A program made the position numbers and the translations under genes. The notes below the pieces were generated by a model that was given only the letters and a program-made list of their open reading frames with translations, had not been told where the DNA came from and made no database searches. From JAWLAT01 sp041395325 (lineage in GTDB: Bacteria > Pseudomonadota > Gammaproteobacteria > Xanthomonadales > SZUA-5): 64,000 nucleotides of DNA. Location of the stretch: positions 1 through 64,000 of the forward strand of contig JAWLAT010000010.1 in NCBI GenBank assembly GCA_041395325.1. The letters are read 5' to 3'. Of the stretch, positions 11,215 through 19,472 are shown in pieces. Each line of letters opens with the position of its first letter. The first letter of the stretch is position 1.

Positions 11215-12375
11215 ATGGCTGATCGAGACGACGACAAGCAGAAGGCCAGTCCCGTTACTGTAGTCGCTGCGGCTGAACCAGAGCCAGCATCGGGATGGCA
11301 ATGGCTCACCGATCAGTCCGGCTGGGATGCCTTCAGTGCCCAGGCACGGGCTGCCGGCGAGATGGCGATCGACACCGAATTCGTCCGCCGCCGCACCTAT
11401 CACGCGCAGCTGGGGCTGGTGCAGCTGGCTGCGGCCGGTCAGGTCTGGCTGCTCGATCCGCTGACCCAGGATCGTCGCGCGGAACTTGGCGGCCTGCTGG
11501 CCGACCCGACACTGCGCAAGTGGATTCATGCCGGCGGTGAAGACATCGAAGTGTTGGCGCGCTGGACCGGCGCGCGCCCGCAACAGTTGCTGGACACCCA
11601 GATTGCCGCCCAGCTGTGCGGCACCGGCGGGCAGATCGGCTATCAACGACTGGTGGCCGAGCAGCTGTCCGTGACCCTGAGCAAGGGCGAGCAGCAATCG
11701 GACTGGCTGCGCCGACCGCTGACGCCACAGCAATGCCGCTATGCCGCCGACGATGTGCGCTATCTGCTGCCACTGGCCCAGCGTCTGCTCGAACAGGTCG
11801 ACCAGCGGCAGCGCCGCGAATGGCTGATCGAGGATTGCGAACGGCAGGTCGAGCGCGTCCTCGCGCCGGTGCCAGCCTGGATGCATCTGAGCGAACGCAA
11901 TGCCGGTCAGTATCCGCCCGCGGTGCAGCATCGAATGAACCAGTTGCTGCATTGGCGCCAGGTTGAGGCCGAGCGTCGCGACAAGCCGCGCAGCTGGATC
12001 CTGCCCAATGGCAGCGTGGTCGCGCTGGCCTTCGCCGGCACCGACGACCGCGCCGCGGTGATTCGCGCGCTGCAGGAAGCCGGTCGCCGCGACCCGCAGC
12101 GAGACGCTGATCGCATGCTGGAGCTGCTCGCCAGCTTCGGGCCGGTGCCGGCCGATTTCCCGCTGGCGGGCGCACCCTTGGAGGGCGCCGAGAAGGGCCA
12201 GCTGACGCTGCTGCGCAAGGAGCTGGAGGCGCTCGCCCAGGCCAATGACCTGGCGCCGGAATTCATCGCCACCCGGGTGACGCTGGAAGCGCGTGTACGA
12301 ACCGGTCAGTGGCCCGACAGCCTCGGTCGCTGGCGGCTGCAGCTGCTGGAGGGGATCGGTGAGAGAACACCGTAG
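11215..12375 (+). CDS. rnd: Ribonuclease D
   Basis: 3'-5' exoribonuclease that trims tRNA precursors. 386 residues, with a DEDD exonuclease domain (AIDTEF, Asp53 and Glu55; HAGGEDIEVL; the YAADDVRYL motif of the DEDDy type) followed by an HRDC domain around residues 205-285. About 25 extra residues (Pro/Ala/Glu-rich) precede the domain compared with the E. coli enzyme. ATG at 11215 is the only sensible start. It diverges from the SUMF1-like gene with a gap of only two bases, so the promoter of each gene must lie inside the other's coding region. Confidence 0.95.
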   Translation: MADRDDDKQKASPVTVVAAAEPEPASGWQWLTDQSGWDAFSAQARAAGEMAIDTEFVRRRTYHAQLGLVQLAAAGQVWLLDPLTQDRRAELGGLLADPTLRKWIHAGGEDIEVLARWTGARPQQLLDTQIAAQLCGTGGQIGYQRLVAEQLSVTLSKGEQQSDWLRRPLTPQQCRYAADDVRYLLPLAQRLLEQVDQRQRREWLIEDCERQVERVLAPVPAWMHLSERNAGQYPPAVQHRMNQLLHWRQVEAERRDKPRSWILPNGSVVALAFAGTDDRAAVIRALQEAGRRDPQRDADRMLELLASFGPVPADFPLAGAPLEGAEKGQLTLLRKELEALAQANDLAPEFIATRVTLEARVRTGQWPDSLGRWRLQLLEGIGERTP

Positions 12376-12500
12376 GCCGCCACCCCGGAGGGCGTTCCGC
12401 AAGCGCGCCCTGTGACCCCAGCAAGGCTTCCCGTATCATCTGCGCCCCACTTGCCCTGCCCCCGCTGCCGGCACCGCCGGCCACGACCCGGAGTTCGACC

Positions 12501-13898
12501 TTGACGCTGAGTATTCGCCAGGCCCTGGCCACCGCCCCCGATCCCGAGCGCATCGTTCACGTCCGTGGCTGGGTGCGGACCCGGCGTGACTCCAAGGCTG
12601 GCCTGTCCTTCCTGCAGCTCAACGATGGCAGCTGCATGGCCAATCTGCAGATCGTCGCGCCGGCCGCGTTGCCGAACTACGAAGCGGAGCTGCGCCACCT
12701 CGGCCCGGGCTGCTCGATCGAGGCCAGCGGCGTGCTGGTGCCCTCGCAGGGCCGCGGCCAGACGGTCGAGATGCAGGCCACCTCGGTCACGGTGGTCGGC
12801 TGGGTCGATGACCCGGAGACCTATCCGATTCAGCCCAAGGCGCATACCTACGAGTTTCTGCGCGAGGTCGCCCATCTGCGTCCGCGCACCAACGTGTTCG
12901 GCGCGTTGACCCGATTGCGCCACGAAGTGGCCCAGGCCATTCACGGCTACCTGCACGGTGAGGGCTACTACTGGATCAGCACGCCAATCATCACCGCCAG
13001 TGACGCCGAAGGCGCCGGCCAGCTGTTCCGCGTCAGCACGCTGGATCTGGCCAATCTGCCGCGGCGTCCGGATGGCAGCGTCGATTTCGATCAGGACTTC
13101 TTCGGCCGCGAGACCTATCTGACGGTGTCCGGCCAGCTCAACGTCGAGGCCTACTGCCTGGCGCTGTCCAAGGTCTACACCTTTGGCCCCACCTTCCGCG
13201 CCGAGAATTCCAATACCACGCGCCATCTGGCCGAGTTCTGGATGATCGAGCCGGAAATCGCCTTCGCCGATCTGGCCGCCGATGCCGATCTGGCCGAGGG
13301 ACTGCTCAAGCATGTGATCCGCACGGTGCTCGATCGCTGTGGCCCGGATCTGGCTTTCCTCGCCGAGCGCAGCGACAAGGCGCTGCTAGGCCGACTGGAG
13401 TCGCTGGTCGACAGCGAGTTCGTGCGCATGGATTACAGCGAGGCGATTCAGATTCTGGAGAACGCCGGCAAGCGCTTTGAATTCCCGGTCAGCTGGGGTA
13501 CCGATCTGCAGACCGAGCATGAGCGCTTCCTGACCGAGGAACACGTTGGCCGCCCGGTGGTGGTCATGAACTACCCGGAGAAGATCAAGGCCTTCTACAT
13601 GCGCCTGAATGACGACGAGCGCACCGTTGCGGCGATGGATGTGCTGGCCCCGGGCATCGGCGAGATCATCGGCGGTTCGCAGCGCGAGGAGCGGCTGGAA
13701 CTGCTGGATCGGCGCATGCGGCAGTTCCACATCGACCCCGATCACTACCAGTGGTACCGCGACCTGCGCCGCTACGGCACCGTGCCACACGCCGGCTTTG
13801 GCCTGGGCTTCGAGCGTCTGATCGCCTATCTCTCCGGGATGGGCAATGTCCGTGACGTCATTGCCTATCCGCGCACGCCGGGCAATGCCGCCTTCTGA
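12501..13898 (+). CDS. asnS: Asparaginyl-tRNA synthetase
   Basis: Class IIb synthetase that charges tRNA-Asn. 465 residues, close to the E. coli enzyme (466). An N-terminal OB-fold anticodon-binding domain (VHVRGWVRTRRDSK) precedes the class II catalytic core: motif 2 around TFRAENSNTTRHLAEFWMIEP and motif 3 in GLGFERLIAYLSG. The AENSNTxRHLAEF signature separates it from aspartyl-tRNA synthetase. The start codon is TTG at 12501 with GGAG about 7 nt upstream. Confidence 0.98.
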   Translation: MTLSIRQALATAPDPERIVHVRGWVRTRRDSKAGLSFLQLNDGSCMANLQIVAPAALPNYEAELRHLGPGCSIEASGVLVPSQGRGQTVEMQATSVTVVGWVDDPETYPIQPKAHTYEFLREVAHLRPRTNVFGALTRLRHEVAQAIHGYLHGEGYYWISTPIITASDAEGAGQLFRVSTLDLANLPRRPDGSVDFDQDFFGRETYLTVSGQLNVEAYCLALSKVYTFGPTFRAENSNTTRHLAEFWMIEPEIAFADLAADADLAEGLLKHVIRTVLDRCGPDLAFLAERSDKALLGRLESLVDSEFVRMDYSEAIQILENAGKRFEFPVSWGTDLQTEHERFLTEEHVGRPVVVMNYPEKIKAFYMRLNDDERTVAAMDVLAPGIGEIIGGSQREERLELLDRRMRQFHIDPDHYQWYRDLRRYGTVPHAGFGLGFERLIAYLSGMGNVRDVIAYPRTPGNAAF

Positions 13899-13955
13899 TT
13901 CCGTTCCGCCGCGCCCGGCTCAAGCCTGCGCGCCGAGCACACAGGAGCACCGACC

Positions 13956-14744
13956 ATGACTCCGAATTTTTCTCTCGCCGGCCGGCATGCGCTGGTCGGC
14001 GGCGCCAGTCAGGGCATTGGCCGAGCCTGTGCGCTGGCGCTGGCCGCGCAGGGTGCGCAGCTGACGCTGCTGGCACGACGCCGTGAGGTGCTGGAGCAGT
14101 TGCTGCAGGAACTGCCGGCGCCGGCCGCGGGCGAACACGCCATCCTGGTCGCTGACCTGGCCGATCCCGACGCCCTGCCGGGTCTGCTGGCACCTCGAGT
14201 CAACGCTGCCCCTGTGCATGTGCTGGTCCACAACGGCGGCGGACCACCACCCGGTCTGGCGCATCAGGCCGATGCCGATGCCTATCGGCGCGCCTTTGAA
14301 GCCCATCTGATCGCCGGACAGGCGCTGCTGCAGGCCTGTCTGCCGGGCATGCGGGCAGCCGGCTACGGTCGCTTGATCAACATCATCTCGACCTCGGTCA
14401 AGGAGCCGATCCGCGGCCTGGGCGTCTCCAACACCATCCGCTGGGCCGTCGCCAGCTGGGCCAAGACCCTCAGCGTGGAACTGGCGGCCGATGGCATCAC
14501 CGTGAACAACGTGCTGCCCGGCTTCACCCGCACCGAGCGGCTGGCCAGCTTGATTGCCGGTCGAGTACGCGATGACGTGGACACGGCCACGGTGGAGCGC
14601 CAGATGCTGGCCAGCGTGCCGGCCGGTCGCTTTGCCGAGGCCGCCGAGATTGCCGCGGCCGTCTGCTTTCTCGCCTCACCCGCGGCCAGCTACATCAACG
14701 GCGTCAATCTGCCGGTCGACGGCGGCCGCACGCAGTCACTCTGA
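13956..14744 (+). CDS. SDR-family oxidoreductase lacking the Tyr-Lys catalytic pair
   Basis: 262 residues with the SDR Rossmann nucleotide site (GGASQGIG), an NGGGPPPG segment at the usual NAG position and a C-terminal PVDGG. In an ungapped alignment to a typical FabG-like SDR, the Ser of the tetrad is kept (IIST) but the YxxxK positions read SNTIR, so Tyr is Ser and Lys is Arg. The gene is joined to the next by a TGATG overlap, placing it in the kynurenine-degradation operon. Its reaction is unknown; it may be a non-redox or differently specialised SDR of this pathway. Confidence 0.85.
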   Translation: MTPNFSLAGRHALVGGASQGIGRACALALAAQGAQLTLLARRREVLEQLLQELPAPAAGEHAILVADLADPDALPGLLAPRVNAAPVHVLVHNGGGPPPGLAHQADADAYRRAFEAHLIAGQALLQACLPGMRAAGYGRLINIISTSVKEPIRGLGVSNTIRWAVASWAKTLSVELAADGITVNNVLPGFTRTERLASLIAGRVRDDVDTATVERQMLASVPAGRFAEAAEIAAAVCFLASPAASYINGVNLPVDGGRTQSL

Positions 14745-16201
14745 TGAACGCCGATCTGCCGCTGTGGCGCAGCTACATCGACGGCGGCTTCGTCGCGCCC
14801 GACAGAGCGGCTACCCTGCTGCCGGTGCATCAGCCGGCCACCGGCGCGATCTACGCACAACTGCAGCAGGCCGAGTCTGCGCAGGTGGATCAGGCCGTCG
14901 CCGCCGCAAGACGCGCTGGGCCCGACTGGGCTGCACTCGGTGGTCCGGCACGGGCACAGTGGCTGCGCCGGCTGGCCGACCACATCGAAGCGCGGCTGGA
15001 GATCTTCGCCGAGGCCGAGAGTCGCGACACTGGCAAGCCGCTGCGGCTGGCCAGAGAGGTCGACATTCCACGCGCCGTGGCCAATTTCCGCTTCTTCGCC
15101 AGTCAGGCCGAGCTGTTCGCCAGCGAGTGCCACAGTGGTGCCGGTGCCGGCCTCAACTACAGCCTGCGGCAACCCTTGGGTGCCGTGGCCTGCATCAGTC
15201 CGTGGAACCTGCCGCTGTACCTTTTCAGCTGGAAGATTGCGCCCGCACTGGCCGCCGGCAATGCAGTGGTGGCCAAGCCTTCGGAGGTCACACCGGCGAC
15301 TGCGCAGTTGCTGGCCGAAGCCCTGCAGGCGCTGCAGTGGCCAGCCGGCGTGCTGAACATCGTGCAGGGACGAGGCGCCGTCACCGGCGCGGCGCTGGTG
15401 GCCCATCGGCACATCAAAGCGGTGTCATTCACCGGGAGTACGGCGGTCGGTGCGCAAATCGCCCGTCAATGCGCCGAGGACTTCCGCAAGGTGTCACTGG
15501 AACTGGGCGGCAAGAATGCCGCCATCGTCTTCGCCGATGCTGATGTCGAGGCAGCGGTGGACACCTGCGTGCGCGCCGCCTTCAGCAACCAGGGCCAGAT
15601 CTGCCTGTGTGCCTCCCGCATCCTGGTCCAGCGCAGCCTGTTGCCGCGCTTCCGCGAGGCCTTCGTCGCCCGGGCCAGCGCGCTGCAAGTCGGCGATCCC
15701 AGCGATCCAGCCACGGAACTGGGCGCGCTGGTCTCGGCCGAGCATCTGGCCAAGGTACTCAGTTACATCGAACTGGCCCAGGCCGAAGGTGGTCGGCTGC
15801 TCTGTGGGGGCGAGCGGCCTGAGCTGCCGCAGGCTCTGCAAGGCGGGTGGTTTCTGCAAGCCACGGTCTTTGATCAACTGCCCTTCGACTGCCGGGTCAA
15901 TCAGGAAGAGATCTTTGGCCCCGTGACGACGATTATTCCGTTTGACGACGACGACGATGCGCTCCGCCAGGCCAACGGCACGCGCTACGGGTTGGCCGCC
16001 AGTGTCTGGACCTCCGACCTGTCGCGCGCCCATCGAGTCGCGGCCGCGCTGGAAGCCGGCATCGTCTGGATCAACTGCTGGATGCTGCGAGACCTGCGCA
16101 CGCCCTTTGGCGGCATGAAGGACTCCGGCATGGGACGCGAAGGGGGCGTCGAAGCGATGCGGTTTTTCACTGAAGCCAAGAACGTCTGCCTCAATGTCTG
16201 A
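14744..16201 (+). CDS. 2-aminomuconate 6-semialdehyde dehydrogenase (ALDH family)
   Basis: NAD-dependent aldehyde dehydrogenase, 485 residues. The catalytic Cys287 (NQGQICLCASRI), general base Glu253 (SLELGGKN) and coenzyme-binding FTGSTAVG are all present. The family is the 2-hydroxymuconate/2-aminomuconate semialdehyde group (close to AmnC/NbaE); that specificity is inferred from the neighbouring 2-aminomuconate deaminase and 3-hydroxyanthranilate dioxygenase. It would oxidise 2-aminomuconate semialdehyde after decarboxylation of the ring-cleavage product. The start overlaps the SDR stop. About 260 bp with a long hairpin separate it from the deaminase. Confidence 0.88.
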   Translation: MNADLPLWRSYIDGGFVAPDRAATLLPVHQPATGAIYAQLQQAESAQVDQAVAAARRAGPDWAALGGPARAQWLRRLADHIEARLEIFAEAESRDTGKPLRLAREVDIPRAVANFRFFASQAELFASECHSGAGAGLNYSLRQPLGAVACISPWNLPLYLFSWKIAPALAAGNAVVAKPSEVTPATAQLLAEALQALQWPAGVLNIVQGRGAVTGAALVAHRHIKAVSFTGSTAVGAQIARQCAEDFRKVSLELGGKNAAIVFADADVEAAVDTCVRAAFSNQGQICLCASRILVQRSLLPRFREAFVARASALQVGDPSDPATELGALVSAEHLAKVLSYIELAQAEGGRLLCGGERPELPQALQGGWFLQATVFDQLPFDCRVNQEEIFGPVTTIIPFDDDDDALRQANGTRYGLAASVWTSDLSRAHRVAAALEAGIVWINCWMLRDLRTPFGGMKDSGMGREGGVEAMRFFTEAKNVCLNV

Positions 16202-16263
16202 ACCGACGTACGCGCCCGTCTTTCGCTACCCTTGACCTGTTTCCGGCATTGCCGGACCCTCAT

Positions 16264-16322
16264 CGATCCGACCGCCCGCAGGCACCCGGAGCGCACTCTC
16301 CGAGTGACTGCGGGTCGGATCG
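16264..16322. repeat. Large intergenic hairpin between ALDH and deaminase genes
   Basis: A 59-base inverted repeat. The outer arms CGATCCGAC (16264-16272) and GTCGGATCG (16314-16322) pair perfectly. A second stem is CCGCAG/CTGCGG (16276-16281 with 16308-16313), and an inner stem CACTC/GAGTG (16294-16298 with 16302-16306). No T tract follows. It may be an attenuator, a processing site or a REP-like repeat. The rest of the 16202-16464 gap shows nothing else I can identify. Confidence 0.7.
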
Positions 16323-16464
16323 GTGTTCCAGCTGGCACGCATTCTCGCCGCTGGCGCACCCCCAACTGACCGAACACGATCGCCAGTGTTGTGACCGTCG
16401 GGATCGACCGGACCTGTCGCCTTGCTGCGCTATGATCCGGCGCGTCGCGTTCGAGGTTGCCCAG

Positions 16465-16899
16465 ATGTCCGCTGCTCCCGCCGCCGAACCCGTGTTGGCC
16501 AACGCCGCCCCCAAACCCGTGGGCGCCTACCCGCATGCGCGTCGAGCCGGGCCGTTGCTGTTCCTGTCCGGCATCGGGCCTCGCAGCCCGATCGACAACA
16601 ACATTCCGGGCAATCACTACGACGAGGCTGGCGAGTTGGTCGGCTATGACATCGAGGCGCAGTGCCGCAGTGTCTTCGCCAACGTCGATGCTGTACTGGC
16701 CGCCGCCGGTGCGCGGCGCGATCAGCTGATCGACATCACCGTGTTCCTGACCCACATGGCCGACGACTTCGCCACGATGAATCGCCTTTACGCCGAGCAG
16801 TACGGCGCCGTGGCAGCCTGCCGCACGACGGTGGAGATCAGTGCCCTACCCACGCCGATCGCCATCGAACTGAAGTGCATCGCCTACCTGGGCGAATGA
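16465..16899 (+). CDS. 2-aminomuconate deaminase (RidA/YjgF family)
   Basis: 144 residues of the RidA fold, matching the 2-aminomuconate deaminase branch (AmnD/NbaF, about 142 residues): KPVGAYPHARRAG, LLFLSGIGPRSP, ITVFLTHMADDF and IELKCIAYLG. The predicted reaction is hydrolytic deamination of 2-aminomuconate to 4-oxalocrotonate. The ATG at 16465 has GAGG 8 nt upstream; a longer open frame upstream is unlikely to be translated because it crosses the structured gap. An ATGA at the stop and the HAO gene 17 bp later indicate cotranscription. Confidence 0.88.
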   Translation: MSAAPAAEPVLANAAPKPVGAYPHARRAGPLLFLSGIGPRSPIDNNIPGNHYDEAGELVGYDIEAQCRSVFANVDAVLAAAGARRDQLIDITVFLTHMADDFATMNRLYAEQYGAVAACRTTVEISALPTPIAIELKCIAYLGE

Positions 16900-16916
16900 A
16901 CCCGCGGAGCCCGACC

Positions 16917-17471
16917 ATGTCCACGCCAGCACCCGACCTGCAACCGCAGTTGCCTCCATTGATCGAGTTCCAGGCCTGGCTGGCCGAGCATCGGCATCTG
17001 TTGCAGCCGCCGGTCGGCAACAAGGTGCTGTGGCAGAACCAGGACTTCATCTGCATGATCGTTGGGGGCCCCAATGCCCGCACTGACTATCACTATGACG
17101 AAGGACCGGAGTTCTTCCATCAGCTCGAAGGCGAGATGATCCTGCGCCTGATGCTGGCCGATGGTCCTCGCGACGTGGCCATACAGGCCGGGCAGATGTA
17201 CCTGCTGCCACCCCGGGTGCCGCACTCACCGCAACGCATGGCCGGCTCGGTGGGCCTGGTGATCGAGCGCAAGCGACTCCCCGGCGAATTGGATGGCCTG
17301 CTCTGGTTCTGTCCGAACTGCCATCACAAGTTGTTCGAAGCCTATTTCGAGCTGACCGACATCGAGACCCAGTTCGGCGCCATTTTCGAACAGTTCTACG
17401 AGTCCACCGAGCATCGCACCTGCGATCGCTGCGGCACGCTCCACCCGCGCAAGGGCGAAGCGCCGGGCTGA
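16917..17471 (+). CDS. 3-hydroxyanthranilate 3,4-dioxygenase
   Basis: Extradiol ring-cleaving cupin that converts 3-hydroxyanthranilate to 2-amino-3-carboxymuconate semialdehyde. 184 residues. Iron ligands fit His59 and Glu65 (DYHYDEGPEFF) plus the His of VPHSPQR. The bacterial-type C-terminal rubredoxin-like iron site is present as two CxxC pairs (CPNC and CDRC). GGAG lies 8 nt before the ATG at 16917; an ATG at 16896 overlapping the deaminase stop would add seven residues. It is the last gene of the SDR-ALDH-deaminase-dioxygenase unit. No decarboxylase for its product is in the window. Confidence 0.96.
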   Translation: MSTPAPDLQPQLPPLIEFQAWLAEHRHLLQPPVGNKVLWQNQDFICMIVGGPNARTDYHYDEGPEFFHQLEGEMILRLMLADGPRDVAIQAGQMYLLPPRVPHSPQRMAGSVGLVIERKRLPGELDGLLWFCPNCHHKLFEAYFELTDIETQFGAIFEQFYESTEHRTCDRCGTLHPRKGEAPG

Positions 17472-17659
17472 TTGATCGCCACCCGGTTGCCCCTCCCAGC
17501 GCCGGCCTGCGTGAGCCTGTTCGGATCAACGAAAACTGCGCATTCGCCATAGCCTGATTCGCCTGGTCAGCGTCCGACGCGTGACGGACCTTGATCCACT
17601 GGGCAAATTCACATTGATCGTGCTAAGACGTGAGGTGCAGGAAACAGGGAGGGGTGGCC

Positions 17660-18496
17660 ATGCAAGTTGATGTCCGACAGCGGCTGTGTGCGGGTCTGGT
17701 GCTCTGGGCAACCGGAGCGCTGAGTGCCCAGGCCGCGGACGTGAATCTCGCCGTTGAACCGTTCCACACGCCAGAGCGAGCGCCCGAGGTATACGCGCCG
17801 CTCATCGCCTATCTCAACAACACCACCGGCCACAACTTCAAGCTGATCACGGCCCGCAACTATCATTTCTACTGGAGCGATCTGCGCTCGCGGGCCGACA
17901 TCGACATTGCCTTCGAAGAAGCGCATTTCGTGGACTACCGCGCAAGCCATTTTGGCTATGTGCCTTTGGCCAAATCCGTCGAAAACACCAGCTACTCGTT
18001 GCTGACGCTGGACCCGCCCCCCGAAGACGAGGATTCATTACGCAGCCTGGTGGCCCGTCGCCTGGTCTGCATGCCCGCACCCAATCTGGGCTTCGCGTTG
18101 CTGCTCGAGCTCTATCCCAACCCCATGCAGCAGCCCGACGTACGCTCGTCCGCCACCTCCTGGCGTGAATCGGCCGAGATCATCTTTGCCGGCGAAGCCG
18201 ACGCAGCGATGGCGCCCACCTGGCTGCAGAACCTCTATCCCAACCTGTACCCGGTTCATCAGACGCGCCAGTTCCCCGGTGCGGCCTTCTCGGCCTCACC
18301 CAGGCTGGATCCGGACATCGCCAATGCCGTGCGCGAGGCTCTGCTGAAGTTGCACGAGGATCCGGAACTCTATGAGGTTCTGAACGAACTCGGTGTGTCG
18401 CAGTTCGTCGATGCCTCGGCCAGCGAATACGCCGGCTCGGAGTCGATGCTCAAGGCCTTCTATGGCTACGGAGATGACAGCGCCCCGAAGCCCTGA
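17660..18496 (+). CDS. PhnD-like periplasmic substrate-binding protein
   Basis: 278 residues with a signal peptide (LCAGLVLWATGALSAQA) and the PhnD/transferrin-like binding fold (YAPLIAYLNNTTG, DIDIAFEEAHFVDYRA, RRLVCMPAPNLGFALLL, ESAEIIFAGEADAAM, Y-P-V-H-Q-T). The family binds phosphonates, phosphite or other ligands, usually for an ABC importer. No permease or ATPase gene is adjacent, so it may work with a distant transporter or as a sensor. The ATG at 17660 has a strong GGGAGGGG upstream; the longer frame from 17630 is not preferred. The 188 bp upstream contain no clear promoter. Confidence 0.8.
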   Translation: MQVDVRQRLCAGLVLWATGALSAQAADVNLAVEPFHTPERAPEVYAPLIAYLNNTTGHNFKLITARNYHFYWSDLRSRADIDIAFEEAHFVDYRASHFGYVPLAKSVENTSYSLLTLDPPPEDEDSLRSLVARRLVCMPAPNLGFALLLELYPNPMQQPDVRSSATSWRESAEIIFAGEADAAMAPTWLQNLYPNLYPVHQTRQFPGAAFSASPRLDPDIANAVREALLKLHEDPELYEVLNELGVSQFVDASASEYAGSESMLKAFYGYGDDSAPKP

Positions 18497-18506
18497 TCGC
18501 GCCTGA

Positions 18507-19472
18507 TCAGGCCTGATCGTGGGGGAAGGGGAGCAACTGACGCAGATCGGTGGCACCGCCGAGCGCCAGCAGCAATCGGTCCATGCCCAGGGCAACGCCT
18601 GCGCAATCGGGCAAACCCTGTTCCATCGCCGTCAGCAGGGCCTCGTCCAGGCGTGGCAACGGCTGACTCCGCTGTCCACGCACCGCGAGGTCGGCCTCGA
18701 AGCGGCGACGCTGCTCGGCCGCATCTGTTAGTTCGTGGTAGCCATTGGCCAGTTCCACCTGACCCAGATAGAGCTCGAAACGCGCGGCCAGTGGCGGGTC
18801 TCCCGGCAAGATCCTGGCTAGCGCCGCCTGTGACGCCGGGAAATCGACGACGAAAGTCAGCTGCCGAGTCGGCAAGGCTGGCTCGATGACCGCACCACGC
18901 AGATAGTCCAGTGCCTCGTCGCGGGACCAACTGTCCATGCCCATCACGCCTGCCGCTGCCAAGCGCGCATCCAGGGCCGCTCGAGTGTCATGCAGCGGAT
19001 CGACGCCGGCGTACTCGACAAACAACTCGGCGAAGCTCAGCGTGCGCACCGGCCAATGCCCCTGCCCTGCCCAATTCAGCAGACACTGCACAAGCTCGCC
19101 GACCTCGTCCATCAACCGGTAGTGGTCCCAGCCGCTGCGATACCACTCCAGCAGCGTGAATTCGGGATTGTGGCGGGCGCCGAACTCACCATCACGGAAC
19201 ACCTTGGCCAGCTCGAACAGATCCGTGACTCCGGCTGCCAACAGGCGCTTGTGAAAGAACTCCGGCGAGGTGCGCAGATAGCGTCGTTCGGCGTTGCCTC
19301 CGGTACCGACCAGACAGGACAGACTCTCGATCTGCGGATCGGTGGTGCCGCCACGGGACAGCACCGGCGTTTCCACCTCCAGCACGCCGCGCTGCTCAAA
19401 GAAAGCGCGCACCTGCTGGTAGGCGCCTGCGCGCCATCGCAGCGCCGACAGCCAGTCCTGATCCGACTTCAT
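18507..19472 (-). CDS. epmA: Elongation factor P beta-lysine ligase
   Basis: Class II LysRS-like enzyme (PoxA/YjeA/GenX) that attaches (R)-beta-lysine to a conserved lysine of EF-P, easing translation of polyproline. 321 residues, like E. coli EpmA (325). Motif 2 (FELAKVFRDGEFGARHNPEFTLLEW) and motif 3 (GVALGMDRLLLALGG) are clear, and there is no anticodon-binding domain. The ATG overlaps the ligA stop (ATGA at 19469-19472), so it is translationally coupled to ligA in the smc-zipA-ligA-epmA unit. Genes for EpmB and EF-P are not in the window. Confidence 0.96.
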   Translation of the reverse strand: MKSDQDWLSALRWRAGAYQQVRAFFEQRGVLEVETPVLSRGGTTDPQIESLSCLVGTGGNAERRYLRTSPEFFHKRLLAAGVTDLFELAKVFRDGEFGARHNPEFTLLEWYRSGWDHYRLMDEVGELVQCLLNWAGQGHWPVRTLSFAELFVEYAGVDPLHDTRAALDARLAAAGVMGMDSWSRDEALDYLRGAVIEPALPTRQLTFVVDFPASQAALARILPGDPPLAARFELYLGQVELANGYHELTDAAEQRRRFEADLAVRGQRSQPLPRLDEALLTAMEQGLPDCAGVALGMDRLLLALGGATDLRQLLPFPHDQA

